18,129 nt of DNA. Source: CAUZSN01 sp963582345 (GTDB lineage Bacteria > Planctomycetota > Planctomycetia > Planctomycetales > Planctomycetaceae). Shown here one piece after another: positions 16,002-18,129 of this stretch. The notes below the pieces were generated by a model. It was not told where the DNA came from, ran no database searches, and saw nothing but the letters and a program-made list of their open reading frames with translations. How positions within the stretch are numbered: the stretch's first letter is position 1; each line of letters begins with the position of its first letter. The position numbers were made by a program, and so were the translations under genes. The stretch spans positions 1-18,129 of the forward strand of contig CAUZSN010000054.1 of NCBI GenBank assembly GCA_963582345.1, written 5' to 3'.

Positions 16002-16376
16002 ATGTATGAACTTTTGAAAGTTGCCGAGGAACCGCACCTTCGTGAAAATCCGTTGACCTTCGAGGTCGGCGATACCGTCGATGTCCATCAGCGTATTTTG
16101 GAAGGCGATAAGGAACGGATTCAAGTATTCAGCGGAACCGTGATCGCTCGTCGCGGTAGCGGAACACGCGAAACATTCACGGTCCGTCGGATCGTTGCGG
16201 GCGAAGGCGTCGAACGGACCTTTCCGGTTCATACGCCAAAAATCGCAGAACTTGTTGTCAAGCGACACGGGCGTGTTCGCCGCGCAAAACTGTTTTATTT
16301 GCGTGACCGCGTTGGCAAGGCAACTCGACTCACTGAACGCCGCAAAAATGTGGACTCCGGAAACACAAATGAATAA
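16002..16376 (+). CDS. rplS: 50S ribosomal protein L19
   Basis: L19 sits at the interface of the ribosomal subunits. The 124 residues match the family length and signature: FEVGDTVDVHQRILEGDKERIQVFSG (about 20-45), VIARRGSGTRETFTVRRI (47-64), GEGVERTFPVHTPKI (67-81), and the basic RRAKLFYLRDRVGKATRLTERR near the end. AAGGAA precedes the ATG by about 9 nt. It follows trmD by 86 bp of AT-rich sequence and is followed by the remains of yraN. Confidence 0.98.
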   Translation: MYELLKVAEEPHLRENPLTFEVGDTVDVHQRILEGDKERIQVFSGTVIARRGSGTRETFTVRRIVAGEGVERTFPVHTPKIAELVVKRHGRVRRAKLFYLRDRVGKATRLTERRKNVDSGNTNE

Positions 16377-16467
16377 TCGACTCCAGCCACCCACTGTTTA
16401 CATTATTTGTGCGTTGATCAGCCGGTCAACGTCCTGCCTTTCCATCTGGTGATTTACGAGAACGCCT
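16377..16467 (+). other. rplS-yraN spacer, no rnhB seen
   Basis: rnhB (ribonuclease HII) often lies between rplS and yraN. In these 91 bp I find no RnhB-like residues in any forward frame. The rplS frame stays open past its stop and into the yraN remnant, but without a start or a recognisable family, so I take it as chance. Confidence 0.4.
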
Positions 16468-16859
16468 ATGCGAGGGCTGCTGGCGAAACTCCTGAGGAAC
16501 TAAAACGAACGCATTGCGGCACGGTTTACGCAAAGGCAAGGAGACAGAGTCTTTGCTCGCCAGTATTACATTCTGTGGGGGGGTAAAATTAACCTAATCT
16601 GTGCGGACGGCGATTGTATCGTCTTCGTCGAAGTGAAAACTTGCTGCTCGAACGTAGCTAGACTGCCAGTCGAAGCCATCGCGCTCAAAAAACACTGACT
16701 CGCCTGGCCTTGGCGTATTTGAAGAGACACAATCTGCTTGAGCAATGAGCACGATTTGACGTTGTTTCGATCCTTTGGCCCGAAAGGTCGAATCAACCGC
16801 TAATTAAGCATTATCAGAACGCCTTTTAGCCAGTTGGCTTTGGCCAATTGTTCTCGTGA
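16468..16859 (+). pseudogene. yraN: Decayed yraN (UPF0102 nuclease-like protein)
   Basis: Reading from the ATG at 16468 gives MRGLLAKLLRN, a TAA (16501-16503), then NERIAARF, INLICADGDCIVFVEVKT and LPVEAIALKKH, plainly a YraN protein. A shift near 16694 (best explained by loss of about 7 nt, where the family reads KKQRQLTRL) moves the match to the frame from 16695: LTRLALAYLKRHNLLEQ, TGA (16746-16748), ARFDVVSILWPE, PLIKHYQNAF, TAG (16827-16829), PVGFGQLFS and the natural stop at 16857-16859. So it has three nonsense codons and one frameshift. The family GEIDLI motif, with its acidic metal-binding residues, reads GKINLI here, so Glu and Asp are lost as well. YraN is a small PD-(D/E)XK-like protein of uncertain function, often near rplS and rnhB. 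The stop overlaps the next gene's GTG start, a relic of coupling. Confidence 0.9.
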
Positions 16860-17899
16860 TTACGAAGATGAGAATAGGACTCGTTGGTTATCAAGGCAGC
16901 GGAAAAAGCACAGTTTTCGAATTGCTAACTGGAGTGAAACCGGATGCTTCGAAATCACACACCGGCCAAATCGGTGTCGCGACGATTCCCGATATTCGCT
17001 TCGAACGCCTTGTAGAACTCTATCAGCCCAAAAAGATTGTTCCTGCCAAGATCGAGTTGTTTGATACACCAGGCATAAGCCGGAAGCAGCAAGACGGCAA
17101 CGCTCAGCGGCTGGCCATCATTCGCGAAGCCAATGCCTTGGTCCACGTAATCGGCGAATTTTCCGACTGCGATGTACTCGCTGAAGTGAATACATTCGAA
17201 GACGAGCTGGTCGCGGCAGATTTTCAGGTCGTCAGCAATCGAATTTCTCGATTGAGAAAGGCCGTTACGAAACCACGCCCCGATCGAGACGATTTACAGG
17301 CCGAATTGGCAGCCTTGGAACCAATTGAAGCGACTTTGCACAATCGCCGCACGCTTCAAGAAGTTGAATTAAGTGAATTGCAGGATAAAATTATTAGATC
17401 ATTTTCCCTGCTGACAAAAAAGCAGAGACTGATCATCCTGAATACGGCCGAATCGACTGACGACGACTCGATCGTACGTGCACTTCGAGATCAAGGCTAC
17501 CATGTTGTCGCAGCGCCATTCGGTTTGGAACTGGAAGTACAAGCACTAGCAGAAGAGGAACGCGCGGAATACGCCGCCGAAATGGGTTTAAGCGAGCCAA
17601 GTCGCGACCGACTGTTAAAGTCCATCTTCGAAGTAACCGAACAGATTGTTTTTTACACTTGCCACGAAAACGAAGTGCATTCTTGGCTGTTAAACCGCGG
17701 CTCGACGGCATTGGCGGCCGCCGGTTCAATCCACAGTGACTTGGCCCGTGGCTTCATTCGAGTGGAAGTAATTTCTTCTCTAGATCTGTTGCGACTCGGT
17801 TCCGAACGCGACGTAAAAGCCGCTGGCTTGCACTATATCGAAGGAAAGGACTACGTCGTCCAAGACGGTGATGAACTCCTAGTACGGTTTAGCGTTTGA
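16856..17899 (+). CDS. Divergent YchF/OLA1-family GTPase with TGS domain
   Basis: The product is 347 residues (YchF is about 363). YchF proteins are ribosome-associated P-loop NTPases, often preferring ATP. The P-loop is GYQGSGKST (11-19), where classic YchF has GLPNVGKST; the G3 region is LFDTPGI instead of VDIAGL; the NxxE specificity motif is present as LNTAES. The middle has the family's helical part, with LSELQDKIIRSFSLLTKKQ and EEERAEYAAEMGL. The C-terminal TGS domain is well kept: EVHSWLLNRGSTALAAAGSIH, GFIRVEVIS, and EGKDYVVQDGDELLVRFSV at the end. The start is GTG at 16856, overlapping the dead yraN stop, or ATG at 16868; neither has a good Shine-Dalgarno. It is probably a paralogue of a canonical YchF encoded elsewhere. 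Confidence 0.9.
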   Translation: MITKMRIGLVGYQGSGKSTVFELLTGVKPDASKSHTGQIGVATIPDIRFERLVELYQPKKIVPAKIELFDTPGISRKQQDGNAQRLAIIREANALVHVIGEFSDCDVLAEVNTFEDELVAADFQVVSNRISRLRKAVTKPRPDRDDLQAELAALEPIEATLHNRRTLQEVELSELQDKIIRSFSLLTKKQRLIILNTAESTDDDSIVRALRDQGYHVVAAPFGLELEVQALAEEERAEYAAEMGLSEPSRDRLLKSIFEVTEQIVFYTCHENEVHSWLLNRGSTALAAAGSIHSDLARGFIRVEVISSLDLLRLGSERDVKAAGLHYIEGKDYVVQDGDELLVRFSV

Positions 17900-18096
17900 T
17901 CGCTTAGTTTCTCGGCCAAGACTCGGATCGAGTCAACCTGTTTAGTACGATCGGTCCATACATCCAAACTAATAGCAACCATATCGAAATCTCTACTACC
18001 ACACAGAAAACATTCGACAGTTTCCAATTCATTTTTCTTTTGAGATTGATTCGTTGGGAAACCGCTAGACCAATAAGAACTCGCAGCCGTGCTCAT
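17851..18096 (-). CDS. Possible 81-residue protein with a CxxC motif
   Basis: A minus frame from the ATG at 18096 to the TAG at 17851 encodes an 81-residue product with VECFLCGSRDFD, a zinc-knuckle-like CxxCGS, and a protein-like segment VAISLDVWTDRTKQVDSIRVLAEKL. Against it, there is no clear ribosome-binding site, it overlaps the 3' end of the convergent GTPase gene by 49 bp, and no second Cys pair is seen. I do not recognise the family. It may be a chance frame or the start of a longer decayed gene. Confidence 0.28.
   Translation of the reverse strand: MSTAASSYWSSGFPTNQSQKKNELETVECFLCGSRDFDMVAISLDVWTDRTKQVDSIRVLAEKLSDQTLNRTRSSSPSWTT
17920..17934 (+). terminator. Possible weak terminator after the GTPase gene
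   Basis: GACTCG and CGAGTC form a perfect 6-bp stem with a GAT loop, 20 nt after the GTPase stop codon. It is followed by AACCTGTTT, not a proper T-run, so termination would be weak. The position at the end of the ffh-to-GTPase gene run supports the call. Confidence 0.28.
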
Positions 18097-18119
18097 TCGA
18101 TTCGCTTCAGGATTGAAGG

Positions 18120-18129
18120 ATGACTACTT
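18120..18129 (+). CDS. Possible start of the next gene (first three codons)
   Basis: An ATG at 18120 follows an AGGA about 6-8 nt upstream and opens MTT before the window ends. Nothing more can be said from ten bases. Confidence 0.15.

Noticed and set aside
703..16555. Near-identical 17-mers at 703-719 and 16539-16555 (one mismatch)
   Set aside because: One such match is about what chance gives in 18 kb, and the second copy lies inside the yraN remnant, where it encodes QGDRVFA.
16386..16583. Open frame continuing after the rplS stop (…YENAYARAAGETPEEL…)
   Set aside because: It has no start or ribosome-binding site and lies in another frame of the yraN remnant; the YraN match explains the DNA better.

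Overview
The window looks like a chromosomal segment of a planctomycete (Pirellula/Rhodopirellula type). The signs are a DoxX protein upstream of a Tat-type Gfo/Idh/MocA oxidoreductase, a Tat-lipoprotein DUF362 protein, a secreted protein with the VPDTLDLAERA motif common in planctomycetal exported proteins, a small planctomycete-type zinc-ribbon gene (here broken), and wide spacing between genes. This placement rests on family recognition, not on a search. There are no rRNA or tRNA genes, CRISPR arrays or insertion sequences.

Layout. (a) 1-5331: the 5' part of a secreted protein gene (minus, cut by the window edge), a long gap with one weak ORF, the DoxX membrane protein, the Gfo/Idh/MocA oxidoreductase, then the convergent DUF362 lipoprotein. 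(b) 5572-9297: a small HPGHG membrane protein, a GmhA-like SIS-domain isomerase, a SirB1/TPR protein (minus), a broken zinc-ribbon gene, and a TetA-type MFS transporter (minus). (c) 9368-12657, all minus, read right to left: leuC, leuD, apbE and a possible 35-residue membrane peptide. leuC-leuD-apbE is tightly packed (27 bp gap, then a 4-bp ATGA overlap) and is probably one transcript. LeuCD is isopropylmalate isomerase for leucine synthesis; ApbE attaches FMN to exported flavoproteins. (d) 13046-17899, all plus: ffh, rpsP, trmD, rplS, a dead yraN and a divergent YchF-type GTPase. This is the familiar SRP/ribosome-maturation cluster, but rimM is missing between rpsP and trmD, and no rnhB is seen between rplS and yraN.

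What stands out. Two apparent gaps are decayed genes that ORF calling does not show. At 7699-7910 a zinc-ribbon gene carries a TGG-to-TGA nonsense codon, and a one-base loss in a T-run hides its natural stop. At 16468-16859 yraN has three in-frame stops, one frameshift and lost catalytic acids. Most inferred changes are G-to-A or C-to-T, as expected for relaxed selection with AT-biased mutation. The leuC-ffh intergenic region holds a long stem and an overlapping, mutually exclusive hairpin, whose wobble pairs point to a plus-strand RNA. TrmD has Glu where the catalytic Asp169 is expected, and the Gfo/Idh/MocA protein has ETL in place of EKP. I see no clear new multi-gene system; the novelty here is gene decay, one candidate structured RNA and some small proteins.
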